DNA of 64,000 bases from Limihaloglobus sulfuriphilus (GTDB lineage Bacteria > Planctomycetota > Phycisphaerae > Sedimentisphaerales > Sedimentisphaeraceae): assembly GCF_001999965.1 (NCBI RefSeq), contig NZ_CP019646.1:2418001-2482000 (forward strand), written 5' to 3'. Below the pieces are notes generated by a model that saw nothing but the letters and a program-made list of their open reading frames with translations, was not told where the DNA came from and did no database searches. The position numbers and the translations under genes were made by a program. Numbering within the stretch: position 1 is the first letter of the stretch; each line of letters begins with the position of its first letter. Below are positions 45,280 to 52,828 of this stretch, piece by piece.

Positions 45280-45373
45280 AATTCAACTTCCCATGAACCA
45301 CAATCATTAACTGCTGTAACTTCATTTAAGCTGATAAGCCCTTTAGCAACGCAGGGTTGACGGGATATCAGGG

Positions 45374-47005
45374 CTAACCGGAATCTGCAAGGTCATTTTC
45401 GAACTGCTTAACCGTCTCTTCCCACAGTTTTTTCAGCTGCTGAACCTTTTCGGGGTATTTGGCGGCAAGGTCATTCATTTCGCAGCGGTCCTTTTTGATG
45501 TTGTAAAGCTGCCATTTCTGTTCGGGGCCGCCGGTACCGTATCCGGCAGTGAGTTTCCAGTCGCCTTTTCTGATCGCCCGGTTTCCCTCATGCGCCCACC
45601 ATAGATATTCGTGTTTTACTGTGTTGTCTTTGGCGAATGCCGGCAGCAGGCTCATTCCCGGCCTGGCCGGAGCATTTTCCTGAAGTTCAACTCCGGCGGC
45701 ATCGAGTGCCGTTGGGACAAAGTCTATGAAATGCCCCGGGTTATGGCGCAGCCGGCCCTTGTCTTTTATCCCCCGCGGCCAGTGGACGATGCAAGGTGAG
45801 GATATGCCGCCTTCGTGGTTCCAGTATTTGTGCAGCCTGAAAGGAGTGTTTGCGGCGGTTGACCAGCCCGGCCCCAGGCACATGAACGTTGCGGCGGAGC
45901 CTTTGGGGGCGTTCTTGTCGTGCCCATCGCCCCGCATATACAGCTCAGCGCTGGCACCGTTGTCGCTGACGAAGATTATAAGGGTGTTTTCGTATTCTCC
46001 CATCTCCTTGAGCTGTGCGATAATACGGCCGATTTCTGCATCCATCCGCGTTATCATCGCGGCGTGGATCTCCATTTTCTCGGCCTGGAATTTTTTCTGC
46101 TCCTCGCTGAGCTTATCCCACGCAACCGCGTGCCCTTCTTCACCCTCGCCGAGATATTCGGTGAGTTCATCCGGTTTTAGGTTCCAGCTCGGCGCAATCT
46201 CGTCTTCACGTTTTGAAAGGGCGCAATCGACAATCCCCATCTTTTTCATGCGCTGCCAACGTTGCTGCCGGATCAGGTCCCAGCCCCGGGAATACTCGCC
46301 GCGGTAGGCGTCTATGTCCTCCTGGAGTGCGTGTAGGGGCCAGTGAGGCGAATAAAACGCTGTGAACTGGAAGAATGGAGTATCCGGCGTGTTCTGTTGG
46401 TGCAGTTTCAGGCACGCGATGGTGTGGTCGGCTATGGCGGTCGTAGAGTAGTAGGGCTCTCCGGGCTTTACCGGCGATTTGATGCCGTCTTCCTGCCAGG
46501 TTTTTGAGTCGAAGAAGCGGTCCCAGTCGCATCCGTGCTGGTGCCTGCCCCAGGAGCGGTCAAAACCGGCTTCGATCGGTGTTCCGTCAATGTGCCATTT
46601 GCCGCTGTGGTAGGATTTGTAGCCGGCGGGTTTGAGCATCTCCGGCAGCAGTTTCGCCCAACCGGGCCGATCTCCCATCTCTATCCTGTCTTTGATCTTG
46701 TCCCGGCGGATTTGCTGCGCGTAGTAGCCGCTGAGAATACACGCCCGCGACGGCCAGCACCTGCCGGTCGAGTAGAGCTGTGTGAAGCGAAGCCCGTTTT
46801 CTGCGAGTTTCGCCAGATTTGGGGTTTTTATCTCTCCGCCATAGCATTGAGAATCCGAATATCCCATGTCATCAGCGAGTATGAGCAGAATATTTGGTTT
46901 TCCGGCTGTTGTGTTTCTGGATGACAGGCCCATTGCCTGCGGTATTGCAGAAGCGGCAAGCCCCGCGGCTGAGATACGAACAAAATCGCGACGTGTGATC
47001 TTCAT
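45374..47005 (-). CDS. Tat-exported sulfatase (type I formylglycine-dependent)
   Basis: The 543-residue protein begins with a twin-arginine signal (MKITRRDFVRISAAGLAASA). The sulfatase fold follows: ILLILADDMGYSDSQCYGG (about 39-57, first metal Asp pair), the formylglycine motif TGRCWPSRACILSGYYAQQ (about 80-98, C-x-P-S-R with Cys83), YHSGKWHIDG (about 133-142) and FVSDNGASAE (about 334-343, second metal site). It hydrolyses sulfate esters, probably on sulfated polysaccharides in the periplasm or outside. The exact subfamily and substrate are not evident. It is transcribed alone toward the DUF4405 gene. Confidence 0.93.
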   Translation of the reverse strand: MKITRRDFVRISAAGLAASAIPQAMGLSSRNTTAGKPNILLILADDMGYSDSQCYGGEIKTPNLAKLAENGLRFTQLYSTGRCWPSRACILSGYYAQQIRRDKIKDRIEMGDRPGWAKLLPEMLKPAGYKSYHSGKWHIDGTPIEAGFDRSWGRHQHGCDWDRFFDSKTWQEDGIKSPVKPGEPYYSTTAIADHTIACLKLHQQNTPDTPFFQFTAFYSPHWPLHALQEDIDAYRGEYSRGWDLIRQQRWQRMKKMGIVDCALSKREDEIAPSWNLKPDELTEYLGEGEEGHAVAWDKLSEEQKKFQAEKMEIHAAMITRMDAEIGRIIAQLKEMGEYENTLIIFVSDNGASAELYMRGDGHDKNAPKGSAATFMCLGPGWSTAANTPFRLHKYWNHEGGISSPCIVHWPRGIKDKGRLRHNPGHFIDFVPTALDAAGVELQENAPARPGMSLLPAFAKDNTVKHEYLWWAHEGNRAIRKGDWKLTAGYGTGGPEQKWQLYNIKKDRCEMNDLAAKYPEKVQQLKKLWEETVKQFENDLADSG

Positions 47006-47227
47006 TTTTAGCTCCGAAAAATTACATAAAACGATTTAATGTCAATATACATCAAACGGGCCGTTTAGTCAAATGTGTATAGATGTAAAATACCCTGCAA
47101 GAGTACAGCCGCAAACTGAGGAGTTTTTAAGAAAATTCATGAGCAGGATTCTCTACTCATAATCTCAACAGCAAGCACACCGCCGTAAAAAAATGTCACA
47201 CAATATTGATTTGGCTTAAATTTATAT

Positions 47228-47255
47228 TTGAAAAGAATCTAAGGGTTATTATAAT
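47228..47255 (+). promoter_or_regulatory. Probable promoter of tRNA-Leu
   Basis: TTGAAA (47228-47233), a 16-base spacer and TATAAT (47250-47255) form a near-consensus σ70-type promoter. It ends 12 bases before the tRNA 5' end. Confidence 0.7.
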
Positions 47256-47267
47256 TTCGCTTTACAC

Positions 47268-47352
47268 GGCTGAGTGGCGGAATTGGCAGACGCTGGGGAT
47301 TTAAAATCCCTTGTCCGTAATGGACGTGTGGGTTCGAGTCCCACCTCGGCTA
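47268..47352 (+). tRNA. tRNA-Leu (anticodon UAA)
   Basis: The acceptor arm GGCTGAG pairs with CTCGGCT (two G-U pairs), followed by discriminator A. The D arm contains GCGGAATTGGCAGACGC. The anticodon stem GGGGA/TCCCT surrounds a TTTAAAA loop giving anticodon TAA. A long variable arm (TGTCCGTAATGGACG) marks a class II tRNA. The T arm is GTGGG TTCGAGT CCCAC. No CCA is encoded. It decodes UUA leucine codons. Confidence 0.95.
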
Positions 47353-47626
47353 CTGGGTTTTTGATAGCTACAGCGGGGGTTTGTCACAAAACTCATCACA
47401 AAAGATCTGATTCCATTTACCATGTTTTGTTATTATCGTCTAATAAAACACATTATTTCTTTAGGGATTTCAGCAATGAGCAAAAGAGAAGCAAACGCAA
47501 ACATTACCAACACTCCAAAACTACGCATGAACAGTTTATTCGAGTCAAAATAACTGAAACAAAAAATTTTGACTGGCCAAAAAAACAATTGCAATTGAAC
47601 CTTTATTAGGTAAAATTAAACCCAAT
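47353..47626. other. AT-rich spacer downstream of tRNA-Leu
   Basis: The only open frames here run through the tRNA or are under 30 codons, and I do not regard them as genes. Composition drops sharply compared with the genes before the tRNA. Such a patch directly downstream of a tRNA is where integrated elements usually start, but no integrase or repeated tRNA end is visible. Confidence 0.45.
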
Positions 47627-48235
47627 ATGAGTACAGTAAGTAACAATAACGTGATATCGAGGCTTTTTGGTAAGACCAGACAAGCAGTCTTGGCATTATT
47701 TTTCACCCACCCTGACGAATCTTATTATTTTCGCCAGGTAGTAAAGATCACCGGCATGGGAAATGGTGCGATTCAAAGAGAACTGAAGCAACTTAGTGAT
47801 GTTGGAATATTAAACAAGAAAACTATGGGACGTCAAGTTTTTTATAATGCAAACACCGAGTGTCCAATTTTTGAAGAACTTTCAGGAATGATTCTCAAGA
47901 CCTCTGGAGTGGTTGATGTTATTCGAAAAGCCTTAGCTTTTAAAGCTGAAAAAATCAATATAGCTTTTATCTATGGAAGTCTGGCCAGCGGCAAAGTAAG
48001 CTCTCAAAGTGACATTGATTTGATGGTTGCCGGTTCAGTCACTTTTTCAGAAGTTGTTGATTTATTGATGGATGTTCAAGCTGAACTTGCTCGAGAAATA
48101 AATCCATCAGTTTACTCATTAGAGGAGTTTATTAGAAAAATCTCTGAAAAACATCATTTTTTAACTACCGTATTAAAAAGTCCTAAAATTTTTATTATAG
48201 GAGATGACAGTGAGCTTAGAAAACTGGTTAAATAA
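47627..48235 (+). CDS. Winged-helix protein with C-terminal nucleotidyltransferase domain
   Basis: The 202-residue protein joins an N-terminal winged helix (FRQVVKITGMGNGAIQRELK, then LSDVGILNKKTMGRQVFYNA, about 36-75) to a nucleotidyltransferase domain. The latter has FIYGSLASGKVSSQSDIDLM (about 113-132, GS...DxD motif). Such fusions act as autoregulating antitoxin-type partners of HEPN proteins. It is AT-rich, preceded by tRNA-Leu, and overlaps the start of a truncated HEPN gene. It may be a decayed or orphaned module; the protein itself is intact in length and motifs. Confidence 0.82.
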   Translation: MSTVSNNNVISRLFGKTRQAVLALFFTHPDESYYFRQVVKITGMGNGAIQRELKQLSDVGILNKKTMGRQVFYNANTECPIFEELSGMILKTSGVVDVIRKALAFKAEKINIAFIYGSLASGKVSSQSDIDLMVAGSVTFSEVVDLLMDVQAELAREINPSVYSLEEFIRKISEKHHFLTTVLKSPKIFIIGDDSELRKLVK

Positions 48236-48341
48236 TAACTGGCTTGTTAAACATGAAAGCAGCCGTGAAGAAATTTCGAATTTGTTCGGTCTGGCTGAAC
48301 GAGATTTGAAAGATGCTCAAACAACAACTATTTCACCATGA
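48210..48341 (+). pseudogene. Truncated HEPN-domain gene (N-terminal 43 residues)
   Basis: A GTG at 48210, preceded by GGAG, opens a 43-residue frame overlapping the end of the nucleotidyltransferase gene. It begins MSLENWLNNNWLVKHESSRE followed by EISNLFGLAERDLKDAQ. That matches the start of the HEPN partner usually encoded after such HTH-nucleotidyltransferase proteins, from memory of the family. It then hits TGA at 48339-48341 after an unrelated TTTISP tail. The remaining helices are missing, so this is a deletion remnant. Confidence 0.7.
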
Positions 48342-48428
48342 CCCCTGAATACTGTTCATACCTGAAATGTTGCGAACTTTTTTGTCATTGACTGTGGATT
48401 TTTATCCGGCGGTTGTTAAAATTCTGGC

Positions 48429-50303
48429 ATGAGGCTTAATAAGTTCGCCATAGCAGTTTTTGTTTTTCTCTTCGCCGGCTTTGTCGGTCTGGGTGTGCGT
48501 TGCTGGTATGTCCAGGTAAAAAACCACGATTACTATACCCGGCAGGCACAGCAGACACAGAGGGCTGTCGTAACCCTGCCGGCGCAGAGGGGCGTTATAG
48601 CCGACGCTCAGGGACACTGCGTAGCCCGCAGCAAGCTCGAGTACGATATCTTTCTCGACACCGAATCCCTGCTTAACCCTACTCCTGAAAAGCTCTTCCG
48701 TGATCCTAAGATTCACTACAAGGACGCGGCACTGGCGCTGTCTTACATATTCGATGTGCCGGCCCACGAGATATGCATGTTGATTACCGAAGCGAGCAGC
48801 TGGGAAGAGGGCCGCCGGCATGTTCTGTTCAAAAGAGGCATCACCACCGAACAGGTCAACCAGTTTCGTGAGATGCAGTCTTCTCCGGGCTCTATCAGGA
48901 TTCCCGGAAGAGGTGAGCTTGAACTGCCGCCGCGAACGCTTTACGGCGTGGCGATGGAGTCACGCTGGAAACGCGAGTATCCCGCTTCAAGGCTTTTCTG
49001 TCATACAGTCGGTTTTCTTGCGTATGAGAAGAAAAACAGCTACGGTCTGGAAAAGTGGTATTACGACACTCTCGAGGGCGTTGACGGCAGCGAGACGTTT
49101 ATCGTCGATACAACCCGCAAGCCGCTGTTTACCGTTGAGCAGCAGCCGCCGGAGATGGGTTCCAACCTCATACTCACTGTCGATATGACGATACAGAAAT
49201 TTGCCCGCGACGCTCTGATAAGGCGTGTGAAAGAATACAAAGCCGAGTCGGGCGTGGCGGTTGTGATGGAGCCTGCCACAGGAGCTGTCAGGGGTATAGT
49301 GAGCTATCCGGATTATGACCCGCTCGATATAACAAACGCCAACAATACCGATATGAAAAACCGCGCGATTACCGATCCGTATGAGCCGGGAAGTATTTTC
49401 AAGCCGATATTCACCGCTGTCAGCATGGATAACGGCGTTGTCACCCCTAACACTGTAATATACTGTGAAAACGGCAGTTACAGCGGAAAAGGCTTCGGGA
49501 GAATCGGCGAGTACAACAACAAACGCTACGGCAATATGACACCAAAATCCATACTGGTTAACTCCAGTAACATCGGCATGGCCAAGATGGGCCAGATGAT
49601 GGAGCGTAAATGCGGCCGGCAGAAGATGTATGAATCGCTCAAGCTCTTCGGCTTCGGGCAGATTACAGGCATTGACCTGCCCGATGAGAGCGCCGGCAGG
49701 CTTTGGCCGGCAGAAGGTATCAAAACCGCGGACGGCAAGGTCGTTGGCAAATGGACCGGCTACAGTGTGACACGAATCCCGTTTGGGCAGGAGATATCAG
49801 TTACGGCGATCCAGATTGCCCGGGCGTACTGCATTCTGGCAAACGGCGGGCGGCCGGTACTGCCGCACGTTGTTCACGCCACATTTGACATAAACCAGGG
49901 GGTAGTCGATGAATTCAACCATTTTGACAACCCCGCGCAGATAATCTCGGAAAAAACCGCCAACTGGATTGTTCGTGATGCTCTCAGGAGCGTGGTAACC
50001 GACGGCAGCGGAAACAGGGCAGACCTGGAAGGCTACGAGGTCTTCGGGAAAACGGGTACAGCAAATATCGCTGTCGGCGGCGGTTTTGATGAGCGCAGCT
50101 ATGTTGCCTCTTTCGTTGGCGGAGCTCCGGCAAGCAAACCCGAACTGATCGTGCTGGTGAGTATAAGAAGGCCCGACAGGAGCCTGGGCAAAGGCTATTC
50201 CGGCGGCGTGGTGGCCTCACCGGTGGTTGCGGAGATCTTGAAAAAATCTCTCGATTACCAGAGAAATCTCGACAAAAGAATCATAGACTCTTCTGCGCAA
50301 TAG
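48429..50303 (+). CDS. Class B penicillin-binding protein (peptidoglycan transpeptidase, FtsI/PBP2 type)
   Basis: The 624-residue protein has one N-terminal membrane anchor (KFAIAVFVFLFAGFVGLGVR, about 5-24), a PBP dimerisation region starting PAQRGVIADA (about 51-60) and a transpeptidase domain. The active site motifs are EPGSIFKPIFTA (Ser322, Lys325), VNSSNIGMAK (Ser379-x-Asn381) and FGKTGTAN (KTG, about 544-551). It crosslinks peptidoglycan during division or elongation. No dcw cluster genes flank it, so FtsI versus PBP2 cannot be settled. Its presence agrees with reports that planctomycetes do make peptidoglycan. Confidence 0.92.
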   Translation: MRLNKFAIAVFVFLFAGFVGLGVRCWYVQVKNHDYYTRQAQQTQRAVVTLPAQRGVIADAQGHCVARSKLEYDIFLDTESLLNPTPEKLFRDPKIHYKDAALALSYIFDVPAHEICMLITEASSWEEGRRHVLFKRGITTEQVNQFREMQSSPGSIRIPGRGELELPPRTLYGVAMESRWKREYPASRLFCHTVGFLAYEKKNSYGLEKWYYDTLEGVDGSETFIVDTTRKPLFTVEQQPPEMGSNLILTVDMTIQKFARDALIRRVKEYKAESGVAVVMEPATGAVRGIVSYPDYDPLDITNANNTDMKNRAITDPYEPGSIFKPIFTAVSMDNGVVTPNTVIYCENGSYSGKGFGRIGEYNNKRYGNMTPKSILVNSSNIGMAKMGQMMERKCGRQKMYESLKLFGFGQITGIDLPDESAGRLWPAEGIKTADGKVVGKWTGYSVTRIPFGQEISVTAIQIARAYCILANGGRPVLPHVVHATFDINQGVVDEFNHFDNPAQIISEKTANWIVRDALRSVVTDGSGNRADLEGYEVFGKTGTANIAVGGGFDERSYVASFVGGAPASKPELIVLVSIRRPDRSLGKGYSGGVVASPVVAEILKKSLDYQRNLDKRIIDSSAQ

Positions 50304-50331
50304 AGTTACCCCCACAAAACAACCCGCTGCC

Positions 50332-51765
50332 CTATTGATCAAATATTATTCTGCGGCTGTGGCAATACGGCTGTTTACCGGTTTTCTCGTAGTAATCCTG
50401 GTGGTAATCTTCTGCTTCGTAAAATTCGCCGGCCTCTTCTAAGCTGGTCTTCACATCGTATCCCATGCTTTTGAGCCGGTCAATCAGTTTTTGAGCGGTC
50501 TGTTTCTGTGTCTGGTCAGTGTAGAAAACTGCCGAGCGGTACTGCTCTCCGATATCGGGCCCCTGGCGGTTGAGCTGAGTAAAATCGTGTATCTCAAAAA
50601 ACAGCTTCGCCAGCTGTTCATAGCCGGTCTTGTCCGGGTCATATTCCACAAGCAGCGCTTCGGCATGGCCGGTGTCTTCATAGCACACCTGCTTATAGGT
50701 CGGATTCTCGACATTGCCGCCGATATAGCCGACGGTGGTTGAGATAACGCCGTCCTGTTTCTTGAAATAATGCTCAACGCCCCAGAAACAGCCCGCGGCG
50801 AAGATCGCTCTGCCGGTAACCGGTTCAAAATCCATGCTCAAAGAGTTAACGCAGTAACGGGTATTTTTCTCGGTCAGACCCTCTCCGTTGAACACATGCC
50901 CCAGGTGTCCGCCGCAGTTGGCGCATAAAATTTCGGTTCTGACCCCGTCGGCGTCTCTCTTGCGTTTGACCGCCTCGGGAATGGAATCGTCGAAACTGGG
51001 CCAGCCGCACTCGGATTTGAATTTCGAGCCGGATTCAAACAGCTTCGCCCCGCACCTTCTGCATACATAGCAGCCGTCTTCAAAGTGCATATAAAACTTC
51101 CCGCTGAAAGGCCTTTCGGTGCCTTTGCCGATTATGATTCGTTCTTCTTCCGGAGTTAGTTTATTGTACATTCTATCCACGTAAAAACTTATTTCTTTTA
51201 TTTCAATTTCCGGCTCGAAAGCCTCTTTAATTGCCACTATGGCGATTGTCTTGAGCTTTGCGGTATTGAGGCGGCTTTTCAGGAAATACGGCTCAAACTT
51301 CTCAAAAGCAAGCTCTACCGTCTGCCACTGACCGGTGGTTTTGAATTTTGCCTCGTAATACTGCCACGGCAGCCAGGTCGCCCTGCTGCGAAGGTGAACA
51401 GCGTAATCATGGCCGTCACCCTTTACCCGGATTCTCACGCCGGCGAAGCCGGAGGCATCGAAATACCTGCCCTTCTCAGCGATTTTCCGCCGCACCTGAA
51501 TGAATCCGCCGTTGTTCTCGAGCGAGACCCTGCCGGTCATCTTGAGCGATGCCTCGTCTGCATCACGGCTCATCTGCATCCTGCCGGTGGAGAGACCGCC
51601 CATAACATCATCAGAGATAAATTCCCAGCCGCCAGAGCCGCCGCTGAAATCCTCTATTATCTTATCCTGCGCGGGCATTTTATTTTTCTCCGCGCTGCAG
51701 CCTGTTATTATTGACAGTATAAGCAGCAGCGAAAAGACTAAGCTATTTATCTTTTTTGTCTTCAA
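50332..51765 (-). CDS. Triple-domain lipoprotein: CIA30-like domain, MsrB and MsrA (methionine sulfoxide reductase)
   Basis: The 477-residue protein has a lipoprotein signal (SLVFSLLLILSIITGC, Cys23). Residues about 36-195 form a CIA30-type β-sandwich (IIEDFSGGSGGWEFISDDVM). The MsrB domain (about 203-315) has zinc cysteines 235/238 and 281/284 and catalytic Cys305 in NTRYCVNSLSM. The MsrA domain (about 318-477) has catalytic Cys326 in AAGCFWGVEHYF. It would repair oxidised methionine (both R and S forms) outside the cytoplasm. It is the last gene of an operon with a LapA-like protein and Ni-SOD. The CIA30 addition is unusual. Confidence 0.9.
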   Translation of the reverse strand: MKTKKINSLVFSLLLILSIITGCSAEKNKMPAQDKIIEDFSGGSGGWEFISDDVMGGLSTGRMQMSRDADEASLKMTGRVSLENNGGFIQVRRKIAEKGRYFDASGFAGVRIRVKGDGHDYAVHLRSRATWLPWQYYEAKFKTTGQWQTVELAFEKFEPYFLKSRLNTAKLKTIAIVAIKEAFEPEIEIKEISFYVDRMYNKLTPEEERIIIGKGTERPFSGKFYMHFEDGCYVCRRCGAKLFESGSKFKSECGWPSFDDSIPEAVKRKRDADGVRTEILCANCGGHLGHVFNGEGLTEKNTRYCVNSLSMDFEPVTGRAIFAAGCFWGVEHYFKKQDGVISTTVGYIGGNVENPTYKQVCYEDTGHAEALLVEYDPDKTGYEQLAKLFFEIHDFTQLNRQGPDIGEQYRSAVFYTDQTQKQTAQKLIDRLKSMGYDVKTSLEEAGEFYEAEDYHQDYYEKTGKQPYCHSRRIIFDQ

Positions 51766-51979
51766 TTGACTTGCTCCTGCCGCGGTTTACCTTCATCAAG
51801 GCGATTACACCGGCCGTGAATCCAAGCAGGAAAGTCAGCACAAGCAGAATAAACCGGGGCATCTGAAAGCTGACGAACAGAATTTTCGTTTCAACAGATG
51901 CTCTGTTCTGGAAGATGATAATTATCGCCAGAATCGCTATGACCGCCAGCACTACCGCTTTTATGTTTATATTTTTCAT
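51743..51979 (-). CDS. LapA-like (DUF1049) small membrane protein
   Basis: I use the ATG at 51979 (78 residues, MKNINIKAVVLAVIAILAII), which follows a GAGG site; an in-frame ATG at 52024 lies within the upstream gene. It has two membrane segments (VVLAVIAILAIIIIFQN and PRFILLVLTFLLGFTAGVIA) and a charged tail (NRGRSKSIEDKKDK), the layout of LapA/DUF1049 proteins. LapA in E. coli is linked to lipopolysaccharide assembly; the role here is not known. It lies 7 bases after sodN and overlaps the start of the Msr fusion gene by 23 bases, so the three are one operon. Confidence 0.78.
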   Translation of the reverse strand: MKNINIKAVVLAVIAILAIIIIFQNRASVETKILFVSFQMPRFILLVLTFLLGFTAGVIALMKVNRGRSKSIEDKKDK

Positions 51980-51986
51980 TTTGGCC

Positions 51987-52475
51987 TCATTCAGCTTTTT
52001 CGTTGTACAGATGACTGAAATCATGGAGCTGGCCGCGCAGTTTTGGAATCAACGTCAAATCGGTTGACTGCTTGGTCTGCATTGTGGTTACCAGCATCTC
52101 ATGCAGCAGCGTAACCTGTTTTGTATAAAGCTCTTTCTGCGCATCGTTCTGGGCAGTCGAAACGGGCTTTATACGCTGTGCCATGAAATAATATGTTATT
52201 ATTTCGCTCAACTGGGCGGCGTGGTCTTCTTTATTGGTAACCCAGCGGACAATCTGGTTCATGTCTTTCTCTTTTTTTGCCGAGAGCTCGTCTATCATCT
52301 TCATTGACTTCTCGATCGTGTCAATGTGCTCTGACATGATTTCAAACCTTGTGTCATCGCCGTAGATGCCGCACGGTATCTGGCAATGTGAATGTACGTA
52401 AGATGCGGCTAAAAATACTGCCGCAGCGCCGGCAACAAAATAGATCGTGTGTTTTCTTCTCAAAAATTTTCTCAT
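51987..52475 (-). CDS. sodN: Nickel superoxide dismutase, apparently exported
   Basis: The 162-residue protein contains the nickel hook HCQIPCGIY (residues 30-38), matching His1, Cys2, Cys6 and Tyr9 of Ni-SOD. A helical bundle follows (MSEHIDTIEKSMKMIDELSA). Unlike typical Ni-SOD with a short propeptide, it is preceded by a basic plus hydrophobic stretch (RRKHTIYFVAGAAAVFLAAS) and VHS directly before His30. This looks like a signal peptide whose removal would expose His1. AAAGGAG precedes the start. It converts superoxide to peroxide and oxygen. No SodX-type protease gene is in the operon. Confidence 0.9.
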   Translation of the reverse strand: MRKFLRRKHTIYFVAGAAAVFLAASYVHSHCQIPCGIYGDDTRFEIMSEHIDTIEKSMKMIDELSAKKEKDMNQIVRWVTNKEDHAAQLSEIITYYFMAQRIKPVSTAQNDAQKELYTKQVTLLHEMLVTTMQTKQSTDLTLIPKLRGQLHDFSHLYNEKAE

Positions 52476-52828
52476 CGTTAAGTCTCCTTTTTTAAATTGT
52501 TAATGTTTGTGTTATGATACCATAAAGATAGCAATATGTTCAAGATAAATCTGGTACTGTTATCAGATTGCGGAGATTATCGCCATTGGACGGCTGCATC
52601 TTTATTTCTTAAATGACTGCCAAACAGAGACTTAACACGCAAGGCCATAGCACCTCTAATTTCTGCGCAGCTGCACATAAAGCGAGTCACTGTTCATTTT
52701 ATATTGGTGCAAAATAATACAAATGAATCCATGTCTGCTGCATCGCAGAAAGAGCTTGTCTCTGCAGAACCCAAAATCTGGTGCTGATTTTTCTTCAGCT
52801 TACTGACGTCACTGGAAAATCAGCAGCC
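52476..52828. other. Intergenic region between sodN and the GH172 lipoprotein gene
   Basis: No gene is visible. The first 70 bases hold the proposed sodN promoter. The rest is the 3' side of the GH172 gene, without an obvious repeat or T-run terminator. Confidence 0.45.
52514..52543 (-). promoter_or_regulatory. Probable promoter of the sodN operon
   Basis: On the minus strand TTGAAC (52543-52538), an 18-base spacer and TATCAT (52519-52514) form a σ70-type promoter. It lies about 40 bases before the sodN start codon. No nickel-regulator operator was identified. Confidence 0.55.

Noticed and set aside
47274-47609. Plus-strand open frame starting inside tRNA-Leu
   Set aside because: It begins within the tRNA and has no coding character beyond it.
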